Shown in pieces: positions 1 to 6,509 of a stretch of DNA of 8,068 nt (its first letter is position 1; each line of letters starts with the position of its first letter). The position numbers and the translations under genes are program-made. The stretch spans positions 256-8,323 of the forward strand of contig PKWC01000245.1 in assembly GCA_003131925.1 (NCBI GenBank), read 5' to 3'. This DNA is from Alphaproteobacteria bacterium. GTDB taxonomy: Bacteria; Pseudomonadota; Alphaproteobacteria; Micropepsales; Micropepsaceae. The notes beneath the pieces were generated by a model. That model was not told the origin of the DNA, searched no databases, and saw only the letters and a program-made list of their open reading frames with translations.

Positions 1-1548
1 TTCGGCTGCCCGGCGCACGACCAGCGCGATCTCGACTTCGCGCGCAAATACGGGTTGCCGGTATTGCCCGTCGTGATCCCCGGCGGCGTTGATCCGGCAA
101 GCTTCACGATCGCAGATGCGGCGTATCTCGGACCGGGCCGGGTCGCCAATTCGCGCTTTCTGGATGGGCTGGACGTCGCCTCGGCGAGCGCGGAAGTTGC
201 AAGGCGCCTCGAGCAGGCCGGTCGCGGGCGGTCCGTGGTTCACTATCGGCTTCGCGACTGGCTGGTGTCGCGCCAACGCTATTGGGGCTGTCCTATTCCC
301 ATGGTCCACTGCGCCGGTTGCGGCGTGGTGCCGGTGAAAGAAAGCGACCTGCCTGTGCTGTTGCCCGAAGATGTCCGCTTCGACGTTCCCGGCAATCCGC
401 TCGATCATCATCCGACGTGGAAAATGGTGCGCTGTCCGCGCTGCGGGTCGGAGGCCCGGCGCGACACCGACACGCTCGATACGTTCGTCGATTCATCGTG
501 GTACTTCGCGCGGTTCTGCAACACCGCCGCCGCCGCGCCGGTCGACCGTGACGCGGTTCGCAAATGGCTTCCCGTCGATCAGTACATCGGCGGTATCGAG
601 CACGCGATTTTGCATCTGCTCTACGCGCGGTTCTTCACCCGCGGACTGAAGCAGCTTGGACTCGCAGACGTCGACGAGCCATTTGCGGGCCTCTTTACGC
701 AAGGCATGGTCTGCCACGAGACCTATCGCGACCGCGCGGGGCATTGGGTTTCGCCGGCAGAGGTGGAGAAGCGGGACGGCTCCGTTCGGCGCAAGGACAA
801 TGGCGAGACGGTCGCGGTAGGGCCGTCGGAAAAAATGTCGAAGTCGAAGAAAAACGTCGTCGCGCCGGAAACGATTATCGATATTTACGGCGCAGACACG
901 ATCCGCTGGTTCATGCTGTCCGACACGCCTCCCGAGCGCGATATCGAATGGACGGAAATGGGCGCCGAAGGCTGCTGGCGCTTCGTTCAGCGCGTGTATC
1001 GGCTAGTCACCGAAACGGGCGGCCTTCCCGCAATCGGAGCGGGGATCCCGGCAGCCCTTGCAGAGCCGTCAATGCAACTGCGCCGGGCCGCGCATCGCGC
1101 CGTTGCGTGGGTCACCGACGATCTCGATGCGCTTCGATTCAACCGCGCGGTCGCACGCATCTATGAGCTTGCCAATGCGATAAGCGACGCTCCCGCGGAC
1201 GTGCCCGGCTCAGTGAAACGGGAAGCTCTCGAAATACTGGTGCGCCTGACCGGTCCCATGATGCCCCATCTGGCCGAGTCCTGCTGGGAAGCGCTCGGGC
1301 ACTCCTCGACGCTGATCGACGAAGCATGGCCGAAGGCCGATCCGGCGCTTGTGCGGGCGGATACGATCGTCATCGCCGTACAGGTGGATGGAAAGCGGCG
1401 GGGCGAGATCGCGATCGACCGGGGCGCGAACGACGAGACCGTCAAGGCCGCGGCGCTGGCTCTGGATGGCGTCGAACGGGCATTGGCCGGAAAATCCCCG
1501 CGCCGGATCATCCATGTGCCCGAGCGCATCGTGAACATCGTCACATGA
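1..1548 (+). CDS. leuS: Leucyl-tRNA synthetase, C-terminal two-thirds (5' end outside window)
   Basis: This class I aminoacyl-tRNA synthetase charges tRNA-Leu with leucine in the cytoplasm. The frame is open from base 1 and gives about 515 residues; the start lies upstream of the window. Seen in order (residues counted from base 1): the end of the CP1 editing domain with the HDQRD motif (about residues 6-10, whose last Asp corresponds to the editing-site Asp of the family); RYWGCPIP at the return to the catalytic domain; two CxxC pairs (near bases 310-325 and 433-450) typical of a zinc-ribbon insertion; DTFVDSSWYFAR; the KMSKS signature (bases 832-846); then the helical anticodon-binding and C-terminal regions. 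The length after KMSKS fits a complete bacterial LeuRS C-terminus. It overlaps lptE by ATGA, so translation is probably coupled. No frameshift or missing catalytic motif is seen in the visible part. Confidence 0.97.
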   Translation, partial: FGCPAHDQRDLDFARKYGLPVLPVVIPGGVDPASFTIADAAYLGPGRVANSRFLDGLDVASASAEVARRLEQAGRGRSVVHYRLRDWLVSRQRYWGCPIPMVHCAGCGVVPVKESDLPVLLPEDVRFDVPGNPLDHHPTWKMVRCPRCGSEARRDTDTLDTFVDSSWYFARFCNTAAAAPVDRDAVRKWLPVDQYIGGIEHAILHLLYARFFTRGLKQLGLADVDEPFAGLFTQGMVCHETYRDRAGHWVSPAEVEKRDGSVRRKDNGETVAVGPSEKMSKSKKNVVAPETIIDIYGADTIRWFMLSDTPPERDIEWTEMGAEGCWRFVQRVYRLVTETGGLPAIGAGIPAALAEPSMQLRRAAHRAVAWVTDDLDALRFNRAVARIYELANAISDAPADVPGSVKREALEILVRLTGPMMPHLAESCWEALGHSSTLIDEAWPKADPALVRADTIVIAVQVDGKRRGEIAIDRGANDETVKAAALALDGVERALAGKSPRRIIHVPERIVNIVT

Positions 1549-2063
1549 GCGGACGCGTCTTCGAGACTTTGTTCGTCGCGGCGCTGGCGTGCTGCACGGC
1601 GGGATGCGGCTTTCATCCGCTTTATGGGCGCACCGGATCGAGCGCGGGCGGACAACAGGTGTTCAATTCGATCTATGTCGAGCCGATCGATGGGGAACGC
1701 GCCGGATACGAACTCAGAAACTCGCTGATCGATCTGCTGGAAGGCACGGAACGTCCGCAGGTTGCGCTGTATCGCCTGAAAGTGACCGTGAAGCAGACCA
1801 TCGAAGGCACGGCCGTGCAGACCAACGGCTCGATCACCCGCTACAGCTACACCATGGTCGCCAACTACGAACTCAGCGACATTCATTCGGGCAAGGACGT
1901 GACCAAAGGAACCGAATCGACCGTTTCGGGCTACGATGTGGTGGCTTCGCCCTACGCCACACTCGTCGCGCAGCAGGACGCGCAGAAGCTGGGGGCGCGA
2001 GACATCGCGGACCGCATCCGCATCGATCTCGGTGTTTATTTTTCCAAACGCTCCAGCAGTTGA
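1545..2063 (+). CDS. lptE: LPS-assembly lipoprotein LptE
   Basis: LptE is the outer-membrane lipoprotein that plugs and helps fold the LptD barrel, delivering lipopolysaccharide to the cell surface. The product is 172 residues, usual for alphaproteobacterial LptE. The N-terminus has a short hydrophobic stretch (FVAALACC) and a lipobox-like TAGC with the acylated Cys at residue 21. It is followed at once by GCGFHPLYG, the family hallmark. The mature part has the YVEPIDGERAGYELRNSL strand-helix start and a C-terminal helix (AQQDAQKLGARDIADRIRIDL) typical of the family. The start is placed at the ATG of the ATGA overlap with leuS because it puts the signal sequence at the N-terminus; a longer frame from 1326 would bury it. 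There is no clear Shine-Dalgarno, so expression probably depends on coupling to leuS. holA follows with no gap. Confidence 0.95.
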   Translation: MSGRVFETLFVAALACCTAGCGFHPLYGRTGSSAGGQQVFNSIYVEPIDGERAGYELRNSLIDLLEGTERPQVALYRLKVTVKQTIEGTAVQTNGSITRYSYTMVANYELSDIHSGKDVTKGTESTVSGYDVVASPYATLVAQQDAQKLGARDIADRIRIDLGVYFSKRSSS

Positions 2064-3089
2064 ATGCTCATCAAGGCCGCCGAAAGCGAACGCATCATTG
2101 CCCGCTTTCCCGCGGATCTCGGAGCGGCATTGCTGTTTGGCCCCGATCAGGGGTTGGTGCGCGAGCGTGCAGAGCGGCTGGCGAAGACGATCGTGCCGGA
2201 CCTTCGCGATCCCTTCCGGATTGCGGAAATCGACGGCGCGCGGCTCCTCGAGGATCCGGCCTTGCTGGAAGCAGAGGCGTCCGCAATTTCAATGACGGGG
2301 GGGCGTCGCGTGGTGCGAATCCGCGCTGCCGGCAATGCGCTCGCGCCCGTGTTCGATTCATTTCTGGCCGGCTCGGCGTCGGACGCGCTCGTTGTGGTCG
2401 AAGGGGGCGACCTCGCCAGGAATTCCAGCCTGCGCGCAACATTCGAGGAAGCCTCCAACGCCGCAGCGATACCCTGCTATCTCGATTCCACCGAGACGAT
2501 TGCGGATCTTCTGCGGGCCTCGCTAAAGGCGGAGTCGATCGTCATCGCGCTCGATGCTCTCGACGAGGCCGTTTCGCTCCTCGGCGCCGATCGCGGCACC
2601 ACGCGCCGGGAGGTCGAGAAGCTTATCCTTTACGCGCACGGCCGAGCGCGCGTGACGCTGGAAGACATCCGCGCGATCCTGGGCGACGATGCGGAGGCCC
2701 GTATCGAAGCGGCATGCGACGCAGCGGGAGACGGAGATGCGCGCCGCCTTGATCTGGCGCTCGAGAGGCTGTCGAGCGCCGGTGTCACGCCGATCGCCAT
2801 TCTGCGTGTGGCGCTCGGACATTTTCAGCGGCTCGCGCTGGCTAAGGCGCAAATGGAAAAAGGCGAGAGTGCGGAAGCTGTTGCGCGCCGCGCCAGACCG
2901 CCGGTGCATTTCTCGAGGCTCGGTTCCTTCCGCGCGCAGCTGCGAAGCTGGAGTAATGAGAAATTGGGGGAAGTCCTCGATCTGCTCCTGGAGACCGAGG
3001 CTCTTTGCAAGACCACGGCCGTGCCAGACGAAGCGGCCTGCGGGCGGTCCCTGTTCACGGTTGCCGCCTGGGCGCGGCTGCGTCACTGA
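2064..3089 (+). CDS. holA: DNA polymerase III subunit delta
   Basis: The delta subunit is part of the clamp-loader complex and opens the beta sliding clamp at the replication fork. The product is 341 residues, normal for alphaproteobacterial HolA. Seen: an N-terminal AAA+-like fold with a degenerate nucleotide-loop region (ALLFGPDQGLVRERAERLA, residues 22-40; delta does not hydrolyse ATP in known members), the ISMTGGRRVVRIR stretch around residue 75-87, a central lid-like helical region containing GADRGTTRREVEKLILYA, and a C-terminal collar region with the VALGHFQRLALAK helix and a FTVAAWARLRH tail. The ATG directly abuts the lptE TGA (TGAATG), with no visible Shine-Dalgarno, so it should be translated by reinitiation after lptE. 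The leuS-lptE-holA order is common in alphaproteobacteria (general knowledge), where holA often borders parB; parB is not seen here. Confidence 0.95.
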   Translation: MLIKAAESERIIARFPADLGAALLFGPDQGLVRERAERLAKTIVPDLRDPFRIAEIDGARLLEDPALLEAEASAISMTGGRRVVRIRAAGNALAPVFDSFLAGSASDALVVVEGGDLARNSSLRATFEEASNAAAIPCYLDSTETIADLLRASLKAESIVIALDALDEAVSLLGADRGTTRREVEKLILYAHGRARVTLEDIRAILGDDAEARIEAACDAAGDGDARRLDLALERLSSAGVTPIAILRVALGHFQRLALAKAQMEKGESAEAVARRARPPVHFSRLGSFRAQLRSWSNEKLGEVLDLLLETEALCKTTAVPDEAACGRSLFTVAAWARLRH

Positions 3090-3125
3090 CCCGCTCCGGA
3101 CGCGCACCAACCGGACACGATTGCC

Positions 3126-3172
3126 GCCGGGGTCCCGGCTGGAGTTTACGCTCCGGGCGCGCTTCGCGCGGA
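3126..3172 (+). terminator. GC-rich hairpins after holA, possible terminator
   Basis: Two inverted repeats follow holA. At 3126-3139, GCCGGG and CCCGGC are separated by only two bases. At 3152-3172, TCCG/CGGA and CGCG/CGCG arms make an 8-bp stem with a two-base bulge and a three-base loop. Neither is followed by a T run, so intrinsic termination is uncertain. The rest of the 126-bp spacer between holA and the CHAD gene shows no convincing promoter boxes or small gene. Confidence 0.25.
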
Positions 3173-3215
3173 CCGGTGGCGCGGGGATCTCGGCCATTGA
3201 TGACAGTTTGGAATC

Positions 3216-4385
3216 ATGGATGATGCGTACGGCTGCGGGGGCAGCCAGACGCCGGCGCCCGCGCCATTCACGCTCCGACAGGCAATGACCCAGCAATACG
3301 AGCTCGAATTGCACGCGCCGGCACTCACAGGCATCGCCGGCACGGACTCGCGCCTTGCGCGCAACGTTCCCGCACTTATTCCGAAAGAGCCCGGCTCGGC
3401 GCAGCGTCTCCTGAAGCCGCGCGCTCAAAAGGCGCAACCTTCGCTGCTCCCGCCGGAGGCGATCGCCTTCGACGCCTTCCGTCTCACCCTGGTGCAGTGC
3501 CGCTGGCACATCACGGCCAATGTTGCGGCGGCGGTGGAAACGCGCGAGGTGGAAGCGCTCCATCAGCTGCGCGTCGCCCTTCGCCGTCTTCGCGTTGCGC
3601 TTGCCTCCTTCGGAGGCGAATTCCGCACCCCAGAACTCGAAGCCATCAAGCTTCGGGCAAAGTCTTTGACGAACCTCCTCGCGCCGGCGCGCGATCTCGA
3701 TGTGTTCACCGGCGAGCTTCTCGAGCCGGCGGCGAACGCGAACGGCGCGCATGATGCATTCGCCGTGCTTCGCGCGCGGGCCGAGGCCGCGCGCGCAAAG
3801 GCGTGGAACGATGCCGTCGTCGTGATCGCCGGACCGCGGTTTCGCATGTTCATGGCCGATCTCGCCGATATCGTCGATCGTGGCGCATGGCCGCACGCCC
3901 TCGTCCATGGCCGGGGAGCGAGCAAGAGCGTCAGCGCATTCGAAGCACCCGCTCAGCGCGTCGCCGAGCGCATGCTGGCGCATCGGCAATGCCAGGCGTG
4001 CAAAAAGGCGCGCCGTCTCGAGGCGCTTTCGGTCGCCGACCGCCACGAATTGCGGATTCGTCTCAAGAAGCTTCGCTACACGTCCGAGTTTTTCGCGCCT
4101 TTTTTCGAGCGCGCGCGCGTGGAGAAATTCGTCACAAGATTGAGCCGCATGCAGGACATCCTCGGCGCCCTGAACGACGTGGCCGTCGCCAAGAAGACGC
4201 TGGACACGCTGATTTCCGAAAGCACGCCCGGCGAGGGGCGCGCGGAATCGGACATCTCATTCGCTGCGGGAATTGTTTACGGCTGGCATCTCGAGCGCGC
4301 GGCACACACCTGGCGCGACGCAGTCAAGCGCTGGAAGAAATTTGCGAGCACCCGGGAATTCTGGACCCCGGGGGCCGCGCAATAA
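3216..4385 (+). CDS. CHAD-domain protein (CYTH domain absent or vestigial)
   Basis: CHAD domains are helical and rich in conserved histidines and basic residues. Characterised members bind polyphosphate and localise to polyphosphate granules (family knowledge); no enzyme activity is claimed here. The 389-residue product has two CHAD repeats: HQLRVALRRLR at residues 116-126 with ARDLDVF at 158-164, and HELRIRLKKLRY at 277-288 with the MQDILGALNDVAVA segment at 312-325. The 80 or so residues before CHAD are Ala/Pro-rich and too short for a full CYTH triphosphatase domain, which often precedes CHAD. A strand-like QQYELEL (residues 26-32) resembles the CYTH ExExK start but lacks the rest. The ATG at 3216 has a weak GGA four bases upstream. 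An in-frame ATG at 3285 (starting MTQQYELEL) is a credible alternative and removes a low-complexity leader. The gene stands alone, 126 bp after holA. Its 3' neighbour is mobile DNA. Confidence 0.9.
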   Translation: MDDAYGCGGSQTPAPAPFTLRQAMTQQYELELHAPALTGIAGTDSRLARNVPALIPKEPGSAQRLLKPRAQKAQPSLLPPEAIAFDAFRLTLVQCRWHITANVAAAVETREVEALHQLRVALRRLRVALASFGGEFRTPELEAIKLRAKSLTNLLAPARDLDVFTGELLEPAANANGAHDAFAVLRARAEAARAKAWNDAVVVIAGPRFRMFMADLADIVDRGAWPHALVHGRGASKSVSAFEAPAQRVAERMLAHRQCQACKKARRLEALSVADRHELRIRLKKLRYTSEFFAPFFERARVEKFVTRLSRMQDILGALNDVAVAKKTLDTLISESTPGEGRAESDISFAAGIVYGWHLERAAHTWRDAVKRWKKFASTREFWTPGAAQ

Positions 4386-4579
4386 GGGACTACTGAACCG
4401 TGACCGACACGGCGTTCCGGCGATGGGGAAGGCCGATGTCAAGCGCGAAATACAACGGACAGATGCACCACTTCCGATGCAGTTTGGTTCTGACTGCAGT
4501 CTGGGCGGAGTCAACGGTCTATCGCAACGTTTGCTCCGTAGACGGAATGTCCCTCCCTGTTGAGGAGCGTAGTTCGGGG
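4386..4579. other. Spacer between CHAD gene and group II intron (intron 3' flank)
   Basis: These 194 bases hold no gene I can support. A weak CCGTG/CACGG inverted repeat (4398-4412) lies just after the CHAD stop but has no T run. A perfect ten-base palindrome, GACTGCAGTC, sits at 4492-4501. A GTG-started + frame (4400-4669) crosses into the intron and resembles nothing I recognise. On the minus strand this is the 3' exon side of the intron, starting CCCCGAAC. It may be remnant sequence that belonged with the transposase relic on the other side of the intron. Confidence 0.5.
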
Positions 4580-4582
4580 ATC

Positions 4583-4616
4583 GCGGTAGGGACGCGCATT
4601 ACTGCGCGCCCCCCGC
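4583..4616 (-). ncRNA. Group II intron domain VI with bulged branch-point adenosine
   Basis: Directly after domain V, minus-strand GGGGCGCGC pairs with GCGCGUCCC across an AGUAAU loop (nine pairs, one G-U). After an unpaired UA, the stem continues GCGG/CCGC. The bulged A (complement of base 4587) lies seven bases before the proposed intron 3' end at 4580, the standard position of the lariat branch point. The maturase stop TAA falls in the hairpin loop region. Confidence 0.8.
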
Positions 4617-6016
4617 ACAGATCCGTACAAGCGGCATTCCCGCATACGGCTCCCACCTTGGGTGTTTGACGGCGAAGCGTTGACACGGCCACGGGTGAAG
4701 GATGGTCGGCTTTGGAGTCCAGCGATCCAGCAGACGATTGATCGAGGCCCATGTGGTTTTGTCGCGCTGACCGCGGCGCCGAAGCGCACGAAGCCAGTGC
4801 CACGCGACGATCCCGGAACGGCGTGGTACGCGAAGTAACCGCGCACCACCGATCCCAGCCAGGAGCCTTGCTCGTTCAATGGTGCGTGCCGGTGCTGCCA
4901 GAGCACATCTCTGATCTCGTGCAGCTTGGCACGCATGCGGTCGCGTCTGCTGCGCCGGCGCAGTTGGAAGCGTCCAGCCCGTGAGCGCGCGCAGATATGC
5001 GTGAAGCCCAGGAAGTTGAACGTTTCCGGTTTGCCAAGTCCGCGTCTCCTTCGATCGTCCGCCGCGCGGCGGCCGAACTCGATGAGGCGTGTCTTGTCCG
5101 GATGCAGTGACAACGCAAACGCCGCCAACCGCTGTGCCATCTCCGTTTGGAACCGCTCCGCATCGTGCCTGTGCTGGAAGCCGACCACGATATCGTCCGC
5201 ATAGCGCACGAGGATCATGTCGCCCTGAGCATGGCGTTGCCGCCATTGTTGCGCCCACAGGTCAATGACGTAGTGCAGATAGATGTTGGCGAGCAGCGGA
5301 GAGATCACCGCTCCTTGCGGTGTGCCGCTTGTTGTTGCAATCACCTGCCCGTTCTCCATCACGCCAGCCTTAAGCCATTTGCGGATCAGACGGATGACAC
5401 GGCGGTCGCCGACCCGGTGCTCGACGAAGCGGAGCAGCCATTCATGGCTGGCCGCATCGAAGAATCCGGCAATGTCGGCGTCCAAAATCCAGTTCACTCT
5501 TTGCGTCTCGATCCCGACTGCGAGCGCATCCAGCGCATCATGCCGGCTGCGCCCCGGCCGGAACCCGTAGCTGAACCCGAGGAAGTCTTCCTCGTAGATC
5601 GCGTTCAGCACCTCGCATAACGCACGCTGGACGATCTTGTTTTCCAGCGCAGCGATGCCGAGCGGACGCTGCCGTCCGTCCGGCTTCGGGATGTACCGTC
5701 ACTGCGAGGGTTGCGTGCGATAGCTCCCGCGATGAACACGGGCATGCAGATCGGCAAGCTTCCGGTCCAGATCGTTCCCGTATTCCTCCCATGTCACGCC
5801 ATCCACTCCGGCCGCCGCATCCCGCTTGAGCTAGGAGTAGGCGAACCGGAGAAGGGCGACGTCCACATGGTGCAGGAGCGCAGTGAACCGCTCCTTCTTC
5901 TTCAGCCTTGCTCTTTGCCGTACGCGTTCAAGACCAGCGGTCACGCTATCCCGGCTCGGAGTCCGGAGCATGCTTGGCTCGAACACGTTTCCCTCGGCCC
6001 CTTCCCTTGGCTCCAC
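4599..6016 (-). pseudogene. ltrA: Group II intron reverse transcriptase/maturase, broken
   Basis: Intact versions of this intron-encoded protein reverse-transcribe the intron and help it splice. Pieces in order on the minus strand: an N-terminal part starting GTG-EPREGAEGN at 6016 and running to RFAYS, stopped by TAG at 5833-5831; LKRDAAAGVDGVTWEEYG through LADLHARVHRGSYRTQPSQ, stopped by TGA at 5701-5699; then RYIPKPDGRQRPLGIAALE, the finger-palm region with GFRPGRS, LDADIAGFFD, GTPQGAVISPLLANIYL, the catalytic YADD, and FNFLGFTH. Near 4812-4816 the frame changes and about 15 residues usual between YFAYHAVP and the WHWLRALRRRGQRD maturase segment are missing. The last part (RLLDRWTPKP, HPWP, ending ICAGGAQ) finishes at TAA 4601-4599. 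There is no C-terminal HNH endonuclease. The same frame stays open upstream of 6016 (REVRPFHSSDEAGNN), so the true start may be further 5'. Confidence 0.9.
4620..4652 (-). ncRNA. Group II intron domain V
   Basis: Minus-strand bases 4652 to 4620 begin GAGCCGUAUGCGG and end GUACGGAUC, 33 bases. This closely follows the domain V pattern: the AGC catalytic triad near the 5' side, a lower stem GAGCCGUA/UACGGAUC, a two-base bulge, an upper stem GCGG/CCGC, and a GAAU-type loop. One base differs from the usual ...CGGUUC 3' end: the residue opposite G of the triad is A where most introns have U (a G-U wobble). The segment also codes for the EPYAGMPLVRI tail of the maturase frame. Confidence 0.85.
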
Positions 6017-6264
6017 AGGCTCCGCAGCAGATTGCTCTGCGTTGTTCCCCGCTTCGTCGCTACTATGGAAGGGCCTGACTTCTCGCGACCGTGCATCATC
6101 GGCTACGGCTCTCGCCTTCCCGATGCGGACCGGTGCTGTAGCAAGCGGCCAATCGCGAGACCTTCCGGTTCCCGCGCAAGGAACGTCTCGGCATGCTGGG
6201 ATCTTCGACCGCGCCGGATCGATGCTCAGCTCGCGCTTGCGCCAAACCTCGTATTGCCTTCCGC

Positions 6265-6300
6265 ACTCTGAACAGCGTCGGCATCCGGAATGTCATTTCG
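6265..6300 (-). promoter_or_regulatory. Intron exon-binding sites EBS2 (6300-6295) and EBS1 (6271-6265)
   Basis: On the minus strand EBS1 reads TCAGAGT and is a perfect seven-base complement of ACTCTGA, the last seven exon bases before the intron. EBS2 reads CGAAAT and pairs with exon bases -13 to -8, GTTTCG, with one U-G pair. EBS2 comes before EBS1 in the RNA and the two target sites are contiguous in the exon, as expected for group II introns. Both lie about 150-190 bases into the intron, within the domain I region. Confidence 0.78.
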
Positions 6301-6453
6301 TGGCTCGATACCCAGCCTGTCGAATCCCCTGTCAACGCTTCGCGGCCGCCGTCACCGACGGAAACTCGCGCATGACTCGGGCGCCAGTGTGGTTCGCTAC
6401 GCCTTCACTGCGCGGGACCCCACCCGCTATTCCTTGCCGGTCTCCCGGCGCAC

Positions 6454-6466
6454 TCAGAGTCGAAAC
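6454..6466 (-). other. Intron target site in 5' exon: IBS1 (6460-6454) and IBS2 (6466-6461)
   Basis: The exon bases next to the intron read GTTTCG-ACTCTGA on the minus strand and match EBS2 and EBS1 of the intron. They are the preserved insertion site. The exon here is not part of a gene I recognise: it is the 56-bp leader between the intron and the ATG of the transposase relic on the opposite strand. Confidence 0.75.
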
Positions 6467-6509
6467 TTATGGAGCGGTCGGCTATTGAGGTCATCGCAAA
6501 GTTCGGGCG

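Larger units (their letters stand above)
4580..6453 (-). mobile_element. Group II intron, both ends located, 1874 bases
   Basis: Group II introns are self-splicing ribozymes and retroelements. On the minus strand the element begins GTGCGCC at 6453, matching the GUGYG 5' consensus. It ends ...CCGCGAT at 4580, seven bases after a bulged A in domain VI, matching the usual branch-point spacing and AY 3' end. About 440 bases of 5' RNA precede the maturase frame (the domain I region). The two exon-binding sites pair perfectly or nearly so with the flanking 5' exon (separate entries), which independently fixes the 5' junction. Domains V and VI lie at the 3' end and overlap the end of the protein frame. 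The encoded reverse transcriptase is broken, so the element can no longer move by itself, though it might splice or move with a protein from another copy. It sits about 56 bases upstream of, and transcribed away from, a transposase relic. The intron class was not assigned. Confidence 0.88.

Noticed and set aside
1161..1886. 241-codon minus-strand frame over leuS and lptE
   Set aside because: It is antisense to two well-supported genes and has no motif.
1589..2752. 387-codon plus-strand frame overlapping lptE and holA
   Set aside because: It is out of frame with both genes and Arg-rich throughout, as expected for a shadow.
2523..4046. Long 507-codon open frame on the minus strand
   Set aside because: It lies antisense to holA and the CHAD gene, has Arg/Ala-rich composition typical of GC-rich shadow frames, and shows no recognisable domain.
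4400..4669. GTG-started 89-codon plus-strand frame after the CHAD gene
   Set aside because: It crosses the intron 3' end into domain V sequence, has no recognised similarity, and no Shine-Dalgarno.
5147..5620. 157-codon plus-strand frame inside the intron
   Set aside because: It is the antisense of the reverse transcriptase core, including the YADD region.
4560..6470. Ligated-exon reading frame on the minus strand (SFDS joined to DPELRSS)
   Set aside because: The joined frame is short, stops soon after the joint, and on the 5' side is only the antisense of the transposase relic.
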